Assembly (NCBI GenBank): GCA_965153355.1
Contig: OZ231128.1
Coordinates: 33,914,001-33,978,000 of the forward strand
Length of the DNA: 64,000 nucleotides
Source: Flaccisagitta enflata
Lineage: Eukaryota > Chaetognatha > Sagittoidea > Aphragmophora
Reading direction: 5' to 3'
Part shown: piece by piece, positions 1 through 10,942 of the stretch
Layout: each line of letters starts with the position of its first letter
How positions within the stretch are numbered: the first letter of the stretch is position 1
Position numbers and translations under genes: made by a program
The notes under the pieces: model-generated
Database searches by the model: none
The model's input: the letters and a program-made list of their open reading frames with translations, nothing else
Told to the model about the DNA's origin: nothing

Positions 1-140
1 CCTATTGGCCTACTTGGCCTTTATTTCTTTCTTTCTTTCTTTCTCCACCTTCTCTTTCTCTCTTTCTCTCTTTCTTTCTCTTTCTCTTTCTCTTTCTCTT
101 TCTCTTTCTCTCTCTCTCTCTCTCTCTCCTTTTCATGACT
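1..140. repeat. CTTT/CT-rich microsatellite
   Basis: Pyrimidine-rich simple repeat of TTTC and TC units. The first 25 bases (cctattggcctacttggcc) match the tail of the dispersed repeat seen again near 25950-25980, so the tract probably belongs to a decayed copy of that family. Lysine/arginine or serine/leucine reading frames across it are artefacts of the repeat. Confidence 0.85.
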
Positions 141-235
141 TCTGTTGGTTTGTCTGATGGTAACGCATTTGTTGGATGATCAACACGGCGCACCTACTTT
201 TCTGAGTTTATGAATTCCTTTTTTTTTCCTTGAAG

Positions 236-600
236 GATCAACCATGACGGTACCGGTCTCCCCCATCGGCGCCGATCGAGGTGCATTTGCTGGCGCATCG
301 GATCTTCTCGCCCAAGTCGGGGACTCATGTTCGAAGTCCAAAATCATCGAATGCATGGTTCGCGGCGAATCACGACAGTCCTCAACAAGACCCGGAACAA
401 CAGCGTCACCGTCTCCAAAAACTGTCAAAGATGGCAAAGGTCCAATTGACATTCTAAATGATGCCACCATTGGCGATACTTCGACATCCGTAACTCAGTC
501 TGTGATGTGCCCGTCAACGTTCGATGACAACGGAAATCTTAATCTAGATTTCCTCCGCGATGAGGCCTTCATGAATTATTCGTTTGAAGACGATCACTGA
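236..600 (+). CDS. C-terminal exon (or short gene) of an unrecognised acidic protein
   Basis: Open frame of 118 residues from the ATG at 244 to the TGA at 598-600. A pyrimidine tract ending in cttgaag just before 236 looks like a 3' splice site, so this may be the last exon of a gene that begins left of the window, or a one-exon gene. The protein is Ser/Thr-rich and ends in an acidic and aromatic tail (DFLRDEAFMNYSFEDDH), the composition of a transactivation-type tail, but no family is recognised. AT-rich DNA with AATAA-like signals follows within about 30 bp. The frame is compositionally unlike the surrounding repeats, and the ORF lies on the same strand as the next two genes. The function is unknown. 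Confidence 0.5.
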
Positions 601-819
601 ATAACGAAATTAACATATTTATTGCTCTTCCATCCTTTGAAATTCAAGGATGGCTTGTCTTGCCATTCAGTTTGATGGCTTAAACTGTAGTTCTTTCTAG
701 TTTTCTAGTTTTCTCAATGTAATTTTTTGTTACATTAACTGTTTGCATTTACCATTTACGAAAACGGTTTGGTTTTCAATTACGTATTTAAAGCCAGTTT
801 TTCTATGAAATGACCGGAA
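601..819 (+). promoter_or_regulatory. Intergenic spacer with TATA-like box before the RNase H-like gene
   Basis: AT-rich spacer of about 220 bp. A tatttaaa box lies near 785-792, roughly 30 bp before the ATG of the next gene. The box is seen, but its promoter role is inferred. Confidence 0.3.
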
Positions 820-3800
820 ATGGAAGGGTCTGACGTCTGCAGTTCTTTGGCGGCAGTGGCCGACGATTTGATGTCCGTTCATGCTGACTTGACAAAGCAA
901 ATTCGGCGGAATTCAAAACTAGTAGTTGTTCATGAAAGAGGCTTGCTAAAGCTTAAGAACTCGGTCATTGCTTTGAAGCATCGCAAAAAGAATGTAGAAA
1001 GATGTTTGGTGCGCTTTACCGACATTCGAAATGGTCTAAAAGACATAACTGGCGAAAAGGTCGAAACACCGTCGTGGCCTTCGTCCTCGGATGTAGATTC
1101 AGACATCATGTCGTCGGACAGTGAAATCGATTGGGGTCATAATCAGGTAATGATGCTAATTTGGGACTCATTCAAGTCATGATTTATGTGCAATAACAGG
1201 AAGAGTCATGATCCATGCGTAACAAGAGGAAGAAAATCCAAGGATTGCACATGGTCAGCGGTACCCGATGCCCTGCTTAGAGTGATTAGCTGAAAAAGTG
1301 GAGTGAAAGCAGGGCAGCGGCCCCAAAGGGCCGATGTCCTGTAAGACACAGGGGTGAATTCCATATGTCCTAGGAGGGCATATTTGAGGCCTTAGTAGCA
1401 ATTTTCCATGATATTCAATGGGAATTTTGCTTTTTTTTTACAATTTCTTGTCAATTTGCCATGTTATTTAATGGGAATTTTTCATTTTTCTTAGTTTTTA
1501 TCAATTTTTTCATGTTATTCGATGGGAAACATGCTTTTTTTTGTATTTTTTTTGTAAACTTTCTATGTTATTCAATGGGAAGTTAGTATTTTGACAATTA
1601 CCCATGCTATCCAATGGGAATTTGAGGCTTGAGAAGCTTTGGAGGGGGGGATGGATGGATGTACGGACGGACTTATGGAAATTCACCCCTGTGTCCTACA
1701 GGACATCGGCCCTTTGGGGCCGCTGCCCAAAAAGGGGGGGATGATAAAGCAACTTATTTCGTTACCGCTGGTTTACATCTTTCATCATTGCAGACTGCCT
1801 TCGATGTGGGTGGTGACGACGTGGATCAAATTCGCTTCCCGCAAGAGTTCAAGGCGGAACGTGGAAACTTCGATTTAGGATCTAACGTCCTGTTGGCAGG
1901 TTCATTCAATATTTGGAATTGTGATCAACTAGCTTAAATATATATCACTCTTTCATAAAACACTTTACTGATTATCTATGGATCAGTTGATCAGTTGATT
2001 CAACTGCGATTGAATTTTTTTGTGTTTGATCGCCCCCCCCCCTCAGGTCACGAGGTGGATTCAGGTGCCGATGACGAAGACTCTGACGGTGACGCGGAAG
2101 GTGACTCGGACAACTTCGGTGATGGCGCGGCAAATGACAGCTCCGGTGATGGTGGCTCCGACGGTGACGCAGAAGGTGACTCGGACAACTTCGGTGATGG
2201 CGCGGCAAATGCCAGAGCTGGTCTTTCTACTGAAGAATCAGGGGACGACTCAGATGCGACATCCAAAGCCTATCTTCGTGATAGAGATGAAGATGAGACA
2301 GGTATTGATAAGACTGGATACAGGACTAACCAAGTCGCGTGTGGGTGAGGAGGGGCAGTGATAGTAAAAGCGCATCAAGCACTTGGTAGGGGTTGTGATG
2401 GTAAAATAACTGTAAACGCTGAAAAAACTTGGTGTCACAAACTGACCGATGAACGGCCAGAAATAGTCGCGAGCACACGACTGATACATAAAAGTTGGTT
2501 TCTCATCTTCAATTTTGTTACATTTCCCTTGATAATCTTCATTTTATTCTAAAATGTAGTGGGGAAAATGGGCCACCTGGAGTTAAGTGCTTCACCCGTT
2601 TTTTTCAAAAACCTAAGGAAAATGTTAGCCATTTAATAACTTCAGGTGGTTTAGTGTTTTTAATTTTGCTTAAACTTTGGCCGACTAAAAAGGGTGACCC
2701 ATTTTCTCCACTACTTTCTATCAAATGTCTCTTCTATTGTATAGGCACGGCCTCGGATCACGAACCATTTAATTTATCGTCATTGGCGGTGCTTGGTCCA
2801 ACGAAATTTCCGGGACCTGCCGGCGAGTCACATGACGAAGAAAACCATCCAGCGCCAGGCAAGAGAAGAGTTGCTAAAATGTCCGTCACAAAAGCTCTCG
2901 CTAAAACGATGGCGGCGGCGAAACTTTTGAAGTTGGCATCTTCTAAAAAGTCCAAGGCCTGTATATAGTTGCATATTCCCCTCCCCGGCAGGGGGGGTAA
3001 TGAAATCAAAGGATTTGGAAATGGGGAAGGAAATCAAAGGGTAGAAAAACCGGATGAAGAAAAATCTAGAAGACATTACACTTTTGGCAGTACTAAAATG
3101 TGATATTTAATCACCACAACATGATTTCATACTTCTTAAACAAAATATAACTATATAGGGAGTGTATGGGGGAGAAAATCATATGTAGTTCCACCCTGCG
3201 GGGAAGAAAATCAAAGGACCAAAGGGGGGGGGGAATCAAAGGTCATGCAACTATATACATTCCTGAAAAGTCCGCGACCACGGAAAAAACTGCCGCCGCG
3301 GAAAAGTCCATCGGCGCGGCCACGGACAAGTCTGTTGCCGCGGCCACGGAAAAGTCTGTCGCCGTTGCTGCCGAAAAGTCTGTCGCCGTTAATGCGGAAA
3401 ACTCCGTCGTCGTTGATGCGGAAAACTCTGTCGCCGTTGCTGCGGAAAACTCTTTCACCGTTGTTGCAGAAAACTCCGTTGCCGTTGACGCGGAAAAATC
3501 TGTCGCGGTAAAGGCCGCCGCTGCGAAAAAGGCTGAGGCTGCGAAAACCAATGTAAAAACGGCCGCCAATAAGAACACGGCCGCCAATGTGAGAACGGCC
3601 GCCAATGTGAAAACGGCCGCCAATGTGAAAACGGCCGCCAATGTGAAAACGGCCGCCAATGTGAAATCGGCCGCCAAAGTGAAATCGGCCGCCAAAGTGA
3701 AATCGGCCGCCGATGCGAAATCGGCCGCCGATGCGAAATCGGCCGCCGATGCGAAATCGGCCGCCGATGTGAAATCGGCCGCCAATGTGAAATTGGCCGC

Positions 3801-5329
3801 CGATGTGAAATCGGCCGCCGATGTGAAATCGGCCGCCGATGTGAAATCGGCCGCCAAACCGAATGCCAGGAAGTCGATCATGCCGAAAGAGGTGGATCTG
3901 GGAAGTGGGGAGAGGATGAAAAAGTCAGCCAGGCCAAAAAAAACGGCCAAGGCAAAGAAAATTAAATCCACAGTAGACGAGATGGAGATCAAGAATTCTA
4001 CTGTAAAAGACTCCGTTGTCAAAGATTCTCACGTCTCCTCGTTGGAAACTTTCAAAGCGATAGCGGTGAAAGGAAAACCAGTTCTCAGCTCAGGTAGTAG
4101 GTTTGTCATGCATTTTTGCCATGTCGGTCATTCGTTGTTCATTTTGTAAGTCTTTCATATTTTTAGTTGCAGACATGCAACTCTATAAGTGGTTTTGTCT
4201 ATCCATTGGTACGTTGGTCCATTGGTACCTAAGGGTCGAGATGGAAAGTGTGAAGACGCGCATTTCTGCCCCTGCCCACCCGTCCGGCCTTGTTGAATTA
4301 CAAATGGTTTTTGCATCTGTGACTGACCAACGGACCAACAGACAGACAAAGCCTCTTATACAGTTGCGTGTCCGCAACTAACAAGGCCAGATACATGACA
4401 AATACCAGTTGCGGACGGGTGGGCCGGGGTGGAAATGCGCATTTTCACACTTTTTAACTCATGCTCACAGACGGACAAAGGCTCTTAAAGAATTGCGTGT
4501 CCGCAACTAAAAACAAAAAATATGCTATTTTTTTAAGTTGAATGCATGTGACTCTATAACCCGCTATCCGTCAGTTTAACACTGGGCCGCCGTAGTATAC
4601 ACTTACTTAATCGCCGTATTTCCTTCTCACATCAGATTCGGACTTTGAACCACCTAACAAGAAAATACGAAGACCACCATCTTCATCGTCAAACAGCGAC
4701 CTCGCTCTTGAGCAACAATACGAACCAGTTTTGGAAATCGATGGATTTTCCGTCGTTCATTTCGCCGTGGAATTCAAATCACGAAAACAACAGGAGAATA
4801 GCGCTGGTTACGCAATAATGTGGGGCTCGCCACATGAAGAAAATCAGTCGTTTCCATTCAGAGGAGAACACATCACTCCAGCAAAAGCGCAGCTTACGGG
4901 TATTGACGCATTTGATGGAATTTGACTACAAATCATTGATTTTGTTCTCCATTAGATTCACCTTTGATCAGTTGTAATAATGACGTGTATGTTGTAACCA
5001 TTTCAGGTTTGATCGAGGTTTTCAAAGCGGCGAAGTTGATGCGGCTAAATCGCTTGATGATTTTCACAAACGCCACGCACGTCGAGAAGAACAAGGAGAA
5101 AATCCCGAAGTGGCAAGGCAAAGGATGGCGTCATGGGACTACAAAAGGCAAAGGAAAGATGATCGCCAACTTTGAAGAATGGATGAAGATTGCGGAATTC
5201 TTGGAACAGTTTGAAATTCAATGGGTCTTTAACCCTAACACTCCTTCGTTTTTGCAAGTTCTGCAGAAGGCAACCTCACAGGCCCTTTTTGTGGCCGGCC
5301 GTGAGTCTGAGGACGATGATGATGAATAA
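820..5329 (+). CDS. Multi-domain nuclear-type protein with a catalytically dead RNase H1-like C-terminal domain (7 exons)
   Basis: Exons 820-1146, 1794-1899, 2047-2301, 2745-2960, 3242-4093, 4636-4899 and 5007-5329. All junctions are GT-AG; the first intron is phase 0 and the rest phase 1, giving 780 aa. Residues 1-109 are a basic/helical start; exons 2-3 are acidic (two copies of a GDSDNFGDGAAN unit); exon 5 is a Lys/Ala repeat resembling linker-histone tails; exons 6-7 end in an RNase H1-like fold. Landmarks include AGYAIMWG, a central A-rich helix, LMIFTNATHV, the basic GKGW...N...W segment and IQW. Compared with RNase H1, the four DEDD positions read Val, Gln, Asn and Thr, so catalysis should be lost. 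Binding of RNA:DNA hybrids or chromatin is inference only. The start is the first ATG after a TATA-like box. Intron 1 holds a MITE and intron 5 dispersed repeats. The transposase gene follows 154 bp downstream. Confidence 0.7.
1312..1728. mobile_element. Non-autonomous TIR element (GGGCAGCGGCCCC family) in intron 1
   Basis: Two inverted arms of about 50 bp begin gggcagcggccccaaagg and end with its complement. Between them are four degenerate units of about 60 bp, each carrying catgttattcaatggga. An associated segment left of the arm (atggtcagcggtacccg...ccctgc) recurs beside other copies near 8450, 37380, 51640, 52810 and, inverted, 54690. The element lies wholly inside an intron. Confidence 0.8.
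3560..3855 (+). repeat. In-frame Lys/Ala coding repeat (unit about 15 bp)
   Basis: Tandem 15-bp units such as gtgaaatcggccgccaat encode KSAA(N/D/K)(V/A) repeats within exon 5 of the RNase H-like gene. An upstream run (3270-3510) encodes EKSVA(V/A) units. The reading frame is kept through every unit, which argues that the repeat is translated. The opposite strand is also open, as expected from the composition. Confidence 0.8.
4150..4520. repeat. Dispersed hairpin-ended repeat copies in intron 5
   Basis: Starts tttttagttgcagacatgca and contains both orientations of the AGTTGCGGACACGCAACT end plus the motif ctctataag...ctttgtc. The first 220 bp is flanked by inverted copies of this end; a second partial copy follows. 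The same family recurs at 7832-7980, 24.0, 24.9, 26.5-27.0, 38.6, 43.6, 45.7, 46.7, 49.9 and 62.0-62.3 kb. Confidence 0.7.
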
Positions 5330-5824
5330 ATGTGACAATTTGTCACTGTTATGTAGTTGTTAGCTGTTATGTAGTTGTTAGCTTTGTTATCGAGTAAACA
5401 CCTTCGCAATATTTCTAAGGAAGATACCTTAGCAAAAGTGCATCCGTTACTACTCTGTTTCCTCCCAGTTTCAAATTTCAAAAATGAAGCCTGCCCCAGA
5501 TTTTAAATCATGGCAGACATCGTACAGGAAAAGGCGATCGCTTCGTAAAATTTGGACTTATGATCGCTTGAATTCCCAAGTGCTGTCGTCAAAACAAAGA
5601 ACTGTCGAATTTCTCTTTGAAAAAGGGCTTTTGAAACGTGATCAAAAATGCCCAGTATGCGGGAAGCCCATGAAGTTGTCCAAATGTGTGCCTTCCAACG
5701 CCAGCGAAGAAGTTCAATTTCGGTGTCAACGCCGACACTTCAACCCCACAACCAAAAGTAAGATAGAGGGAAGAGTGAAAGTCTTTTACTCTCAATTATT
5801 AAAACCGTCTAACAGACAAACATA

Positions 5825-6587
5825 CCCTGTGTTCAAAAGCAAGTGATACCAGCAAAACCTTTATTGCGCCTTAAGTATTTATTTTGAGAATTTTGGATTG
5901 GTTCTGCCTGAAAGCACATTACCTACCATTTATACATACAAAATTCCATAGCAGTGGCTCTAGCGGTTTTGCTTCCACATAGTTAGGAATGAAATTGTGG
6001 ATAAACCATAAGAAGATTCCTAAGATAACGATGGACTGACTTATGTAGCTTAGAATCAATGGCACTTTTTAATGAATCATGCAAAAATGGCCAGATTGGT
6101 CCAGAAAGCAGGATATGAGTTTCAGTTTACATATTTCAAGCCATAAATACCAAATCGCAGAAATTCAGGTGCAAAATCTTAATTTTTCTTTGATTTTTTG
6201 AAGTTTGAACAGGTTTTGAATCACATTGCTAGTCATAAGGTTTCTAGTTTTCTCCAAAATATTGACAAATCAAATCATATGAAAAAGAAGGGTGAAAAAC
6301 TAACAATTCACAACCAATCTGGTGATTTTAGCTCAATATATGCAAAAATTACAAGGGTTCATTGATGTAAAACAGTTTTACAATGCAGTTTTTGAGCAAA
6401 ATTCCTGGAAATTTCATGAATTTTCAAAATTTCATGGAAGCTGAACTGCTAGATCCAGTGCTATGAAATTTTGCATGAATAAATGGTAGGTTATATGCTT
6501 TCAGATGAAACCAATCTGAATTTCTCAAAATGAATACTTCAGGCACAACAAAGGTTTTGCTGGTATCACTTGCTTTTGAACACAGGG
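5825..6587. mobile_element. Foldback MITE with TA target duplication (CCCTGTGTTC ends)
   Basis: Near-palindromic 763-bp element in intron 1 of the transposase gene. It begins CCCTGTGTTCAAAAGCAAGT and ends with its complement. Arms stay complementary for well over 100 bp. A TA dinucleotide at 5823-5824 and 6588-6589 is the Tc1/mariner-type duplication. No protein is encoded. Confidence 0.88.
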
Positions 6588-6679
6588 TAACCCGATAGAG
6601 ATACGTAGGTGACTTTGGAATATGTTGGTTCTCATTTCTTTTGTTGTTTATATGTGCATATTAAAAAATCTCAGGATTA

Positions 6680-7274
6680 TGTCAAAATTGGGGGATTTTA
6701 CCGTCCATCCCGTACTAGACCAATTTTGACCCAAGAAATCCAAATTTGCAGTCAGAAATGGTCTCAGGTCAATATTTCGATAGGCTACGGCTACATTTCT
6801 CAGGTCAAAATACCATATAAGGTCAAATTTTCAAAATTGCAAGTTTTTCAATCTGATTGCAGATTCAAAATCCTTGGAAAAAATTAGTAAAAGAAAGTAT
6901 CTTTTTTTTTTTGAAATTTTGTTTGGAACATAGTCAAAATAAGCGTTAAATATCCAAAATAAAGTTGTATTACCTTTTTGACTAGATTTGGCCTAATTTT
7001 AATGGATAATGTTAATTTTGACTATGTTCTAATCAAAATTTTGAAAATAGAAAGACACTTTCTTCACACAGTTTTTTCAAGGATTTTGAATCTGCTATCA
7101 GATTGACAAATTTCCAATTTTGAAAATTTGACCTTATACAGTATTTTGACATGAAAAATGTAGCTGTAGCCTATCGAAATATTGACCTGAGACCATTTTT
7201 GACTGCAGATTTAAATTCCTGGGGTCAAAATTGGTCTAGAATGGGATGGACGGTAAAATCGCACAATTTTGACA
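6680..7274. mobile_element. Second foldback MITE with TA target duplication (TGTCAAAATTG ends)
   Basis: 595-bp inverted-repeat element in the same intron. It starts TGTCAAAATTG and ends CAATTTTGACA, with TA at 6678-6679 and 7275-7276. The arms share the interior motif tttaccgtccatccc / gggatggacggtaaa and pair over roughly 200 bp each. It is unrelated by eye to the element at 5825. Confidence 0.88.
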
Positions 7275-7783
7275 TACCTATTCAATGATATTTATATTTC
7301 TATCTTTTTTATATTTCTATCAACAGAGTATCACAAGGCGAATACACGTCGCTCCGTCAGGACCGGCTCGTGGTTTCACGGTATGAATCTCACTCTTCAA
7401 GAAACCTTGAAAGCTATTTACTACTAGTCAATTGGCCTTACGATCGGACAATTACGGCGGGAAGTCCCCATTACCAAAGAAACTGCTTGCGACCTTTACC
7501 GATTTCTACGGGAAGTTAACGGATGTGTTGTAATCAAACACGGCACGCCCGTTGGAGGCATCGACGCGAAGGGAAACCCGATCATCGTTGAAAAAGACGA
7601 GTTGAAATTCGGCCGCATAAAATATAACAGGGTATGTGTAATTGAAAATCTGATAAACAGTGTGACAAACTTTGTTAATAGAATATCAGCTTTCAATGAA
7701 TACTTACCCTGTTATACTTTATCTTGCCGACTCTTTCCATTTTCTTAAGGGGCATCCCGTGGATGGCGCTTGGGTATTCGGTA

Positions 7784-8133
7784 TGTAGGCAGTTATATAT
7801 AGCATGATAAATCTCGCGCTTTTCCAATCATTTTTAGTTGCGGACACTCAACTCTATAAGAGGCTTTGTCCGTCGTTCGTCGGTCCGTCCATCTGTAATG
7901 ATTGATTTGAAAAATGGGAAAACATGCATTTCCGTCCCTGCCCACCCGTCCGCAACTGGTGGCCGTGTATCCGGCCTTGTTAATCACCGCATGATTACTA
8001 TTCTCAAGGTTTCTCTTCATTTTAGTGATAAGCGACATGCTACATCAGGAAAAGCAGTGAGAATATTAATCATGTGGTGATAATGAATGATTGGAAAAGT
8101 GCGAGATTTATCATGTGTAAATAACCGCCTACA
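7784..8133. mobile_element. MITE that forms almost the whole of intron 3
   Basis: TIRs TGTAGGC(A/G)GTTAT ... ATAACCGCCTACA with TA at 7782-7783 and 8134-8135. The intron (7781-8140) is GTA + element + TAAACAG, so only about 10 nt lie outside the MITE. The left arm is interrupted by a copy of the hairpin-ended repeat (about 7832-7980), after which the arm resumes (caccgcatgatta) and pairs with the right side. This is a nested insertion. Confidence 0.82.
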
Positions 8134-8203
8134 TAAACAGGTATCTTCGAACGAGGCACAACCAAGTGCGTTCTCTTTGTGGTGGAAAAGCGCGACGCAG
8201 CAA

Positions 8204-8275
8204 CTCTGGTTCCATTGATAGAAAAGCATATTCTTCCGGGTATGGTTCCATTGATAGAAAAGCATGTTCTTCTGG
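8204..8275 (+). repeat. 36-bp tandem duplication at the exon 4 donor
   Basis: The segment ggttccattgatagaaaagc...gggtat occurs twice in direct succession. Each copy ends in a ggtatg donor, so exon 4 can end at 8239 or 36 nt later. The second choice adds 12 residues in frame (a repeat of VPLIEKH). Confidence 0.8.
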
Positions 8276-8354
8276 GTATGAATATATGATTATTTCATAT
8301 AAGAATCGAAATGAAAAGGCCAGATACAAGGCCAATGCCAATCATGACATATGG

Positions 8355-8490
8355 AATCACGCCTGTGTCCTACAGGACATTGGCCCTTTGGGGCCGCTGC
8401 CCTGCGCTCACTCCACTTCTTCAACTATCACTCCAAGCAGGGCATTGGGTACCGCTGACCATGTGCAATCCTTGGATGACTTGTTACCTT
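8355..8490. repeat. Partial GGGCAGCGGCCCC-family copy in intron 4
   Basis: Right-end fragment (cctgtgtcctacaggacatt ... ggggccgctgccc) followed by the associated cagggcattgggtaccgctgaccatg segment. It lies inside the intron before exon 5 of the transposase gene; no left arm is seen. Confidence 0.6.
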
Positions 8491-9619
8491 TGGCATTTGA
8501 GCTTTTTAAACATATGGCTACTGCCCTGATGACCCAGTCAAATTTGCACCTACATCTAGGATCTATCGTGGTGAGCGATAGTTGGCGAGCCTACAACAGT
8601 CTCCCGGACTTGGGATATGACCATTGGCGTGTGAATCATAAGCTACACTTCGTCTCGCCCAACAACCCCTTGGAGCATACCAACTCGATTGAAGGCACGT
8701 GGCGTCGAGCAAAGATGATGCTGCCAATGCAAGGGTATGTTACGCAATTTTGAATTTTTTCCAACTTATATTTATCAAACAAGTCTAAACAGTTTTCATG
8801 CATAATTGCTCTTACGCAATCACTATCCGTCGTGATTACTGATAACACTAAGCAATATTAATCGGAAGTATAAATAGTATTCCAATGATTTTGTCACGTA
8901 CTTACAACTTTTTAAAAGCATGAGTCGGTCATTTTGTCTATTCCTTCATTCGTCTGTACATCTGTCCATAACCCATTAGTAAAAAAAATGATAAAACATG
9001 CATTTTAGACCCCCGTCCATGGCGATAGTGTAACCACATGAGGCGCTAATTTATCTCTTTCCTTAAAATTCCACCAGCTATCGCCGCGAGTTTTTGGGTA
9101 CTTATTTGGCGGAATTCATGTGGCGACGAAGAGTGAAAATTGCCGGTGACGACCCATTTGACGCGATACTCTCTGATATCGCCACCTACTACGATTCGGA
9201 TGAATGGAGGAATTACGCAGATGGCTGCATCTACGCCCGTGCAACAACTGAGAAGAAGCAACGGAAGGCGAATCATCAAGGCGTGAATTTGGTAGGAATT
9301 CAGCCGGCGCTAATTTGATTTGTGTAGCTATAATAGCTTACTCTCTCACTTTTAAATGCGTTTAGAGTGCAGTAATGATTTGTTGTTTTTTTTTCAGTCA
9401 TCACAAGCCCCTGCTGGAGTGACCACAGACAGTCAAGGACGAATCCACCTAGGGTCCAATAAATTCGCCATCCTCGCGAAACGATTGATTCGCAACAAGG
9501 TGAGAATCAAGGGAAATTGATCAGATTGGGATAAGAGGTGAAGATAAGGTTACGGTTGAAGTTATCTTTGAGTGAGGCTGTGGTTAAGTTTATGGGAAGA
9601 ATTAGATTTGTGTCGAGGT

Positions 9620-10055
9620 CGGGATTAGGAGTAAAATTGGGGTTAGGGGTGATGTTGGGGTTAGGGTTAGGGGTGGTGTTGGGGTTAGGGTTAGGGGTGA
9701 TGTTGTTAGGGTTAGGGGTGATGTTGGGGTTAGGGTTAGGGGTGATGTTGGGGTTAGGGTTAGGGGTGATGTTAGGGTTAGGGTTAGGAGTGATGTTGGG
9801 GTTAGGGTTAGGGGTGGTGTTGGGGTTAGGGTTAGGGGTGATGTTGGGGTTAGGGTTAGGGGTGATGTTGGGGTTAGGGTTAGGGGTGATGTTGGGGTTA
9901 GGGTTAGGGGTGATGTTGGGGTTAGGGTTAGGGGTGATGTTGGGGTTAGGGTTAGGGGTGATGTTGGGGTTAGGGTTAGGGGTAATGTTGGGGTTAGGGG
10001 TGATGTTGGGGTTAGGGTTAGGGGTTAGGGTTAGGGTTAGGGTTAGGGTTAGGGT
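9620..10055 (+). repeat. Telomere-like interstitial satellite (TTAGGG variant, 24-bp unit)
   Basis: Tandem array built from ggggttagggttaggggtga tgtt units, mixing true TTAGGG repeats with a GGGGTGATGTT spacer. It ends in a purer (GGTTAG)n run directly against the left LTR. It continues beyond the right LTR at 18194-18415, so the array was split by the retrotransposon. It lies inside the last intron of the transposase gene and is not a chromosome end. Confidence 0.9.
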
Positions 10056-10697
10056 TGTAGATGTCATCCGAGTGACACCACCTTCTGCTAACCTTAGGAA
10101 GGGTAGGGTTAAGCAGGAGACTAAGCAGAGCTAACTGCAGACCAGATAGTAGCAAGACTGTATGAACCATCAGGTTCCAAGCTAAAAGCCAGACTGATTA
10201 ACAGAGGCAAATCCTCTGCTTTTAAAGGGAGCTGATTATGCAACCGGATTATTACCGGCAATTCAATAGATCAGGCAAATCCTGATTGGATAAAAGAATG
10301 ACGAAATAAGCGATATGATTGGCTCCCCTAAGTGCACCAGAAAAAGGGTGCTTCAATCCTATTCTAGAACATTCCGTGACCGGATTGAAGGCGGCAAGTT
10401 ATGCAACTAACTAGCTATTTGTGATTGGTCAAGAAGCTGACAATGAGGCGCTCTCATTGGCCAGTGGAATTCAGAAAAGGGGCCTTCAATCCTCCCTGGC
10501 AAATTGCCAGCAATAATCCGCCTCGTGGACGGATGTCCTAATCATGTAACAACTTCATATAGTAAAACATGTTACGGAACATAAGTGAAACGAGGGGCTA
10601 GCAGCTAAATGCTGAATCAAGGGTTATTGGAAAAAGTAACTTCCAGCTGCCAGCAATAATCCTCTATTGCTAAAAGACTCTAAAGGTGAAATCTACA
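10056..10697 (-). repeat. 3' LTR
   Basis: Starts on the + strand tgtagatgtcatccgagtga and ends gtgaaatctaca, so the ends are short inverted repeats (TGTAGAT/ATCTACA). Collinear with 17559-18193. Confidence 0.9.
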
Positions 10698-10942
10698 TAC
10701 CCCCCCCAGACGGTTTGACGTGTTGGAGGAGTCTAAAACGTAAAACGTAAAAGCGATCTACATAAAAACGAACTTTTTTTAATGTGGTTGCGCCACTTGG
10801 AGTCTTCGAACGAAAATGAAGATTGAAAATCTACACAACTATTTCAAGAAATGCGATAACGTGTCTAAACGTTTGGAAAATTTGATTTGAGAAATACGCG
10901 TGATAAAAGAAAAAAAAAAAAAAAATATGGACAAAAAGTAGT

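Noticed and set aside
7618-7722. Short inverted repeat (aaaatataacagggta / taccctgttatacttt) around the small intron 2
   Set aside because: Only about 15 bp, partly exonic and without flanking duplication; probably coincidence.
9507-10134. 186-198-aa open frames on both strands
   Set aside because: Produced by the telomere-like tandem repeat; no start context or splice logic.
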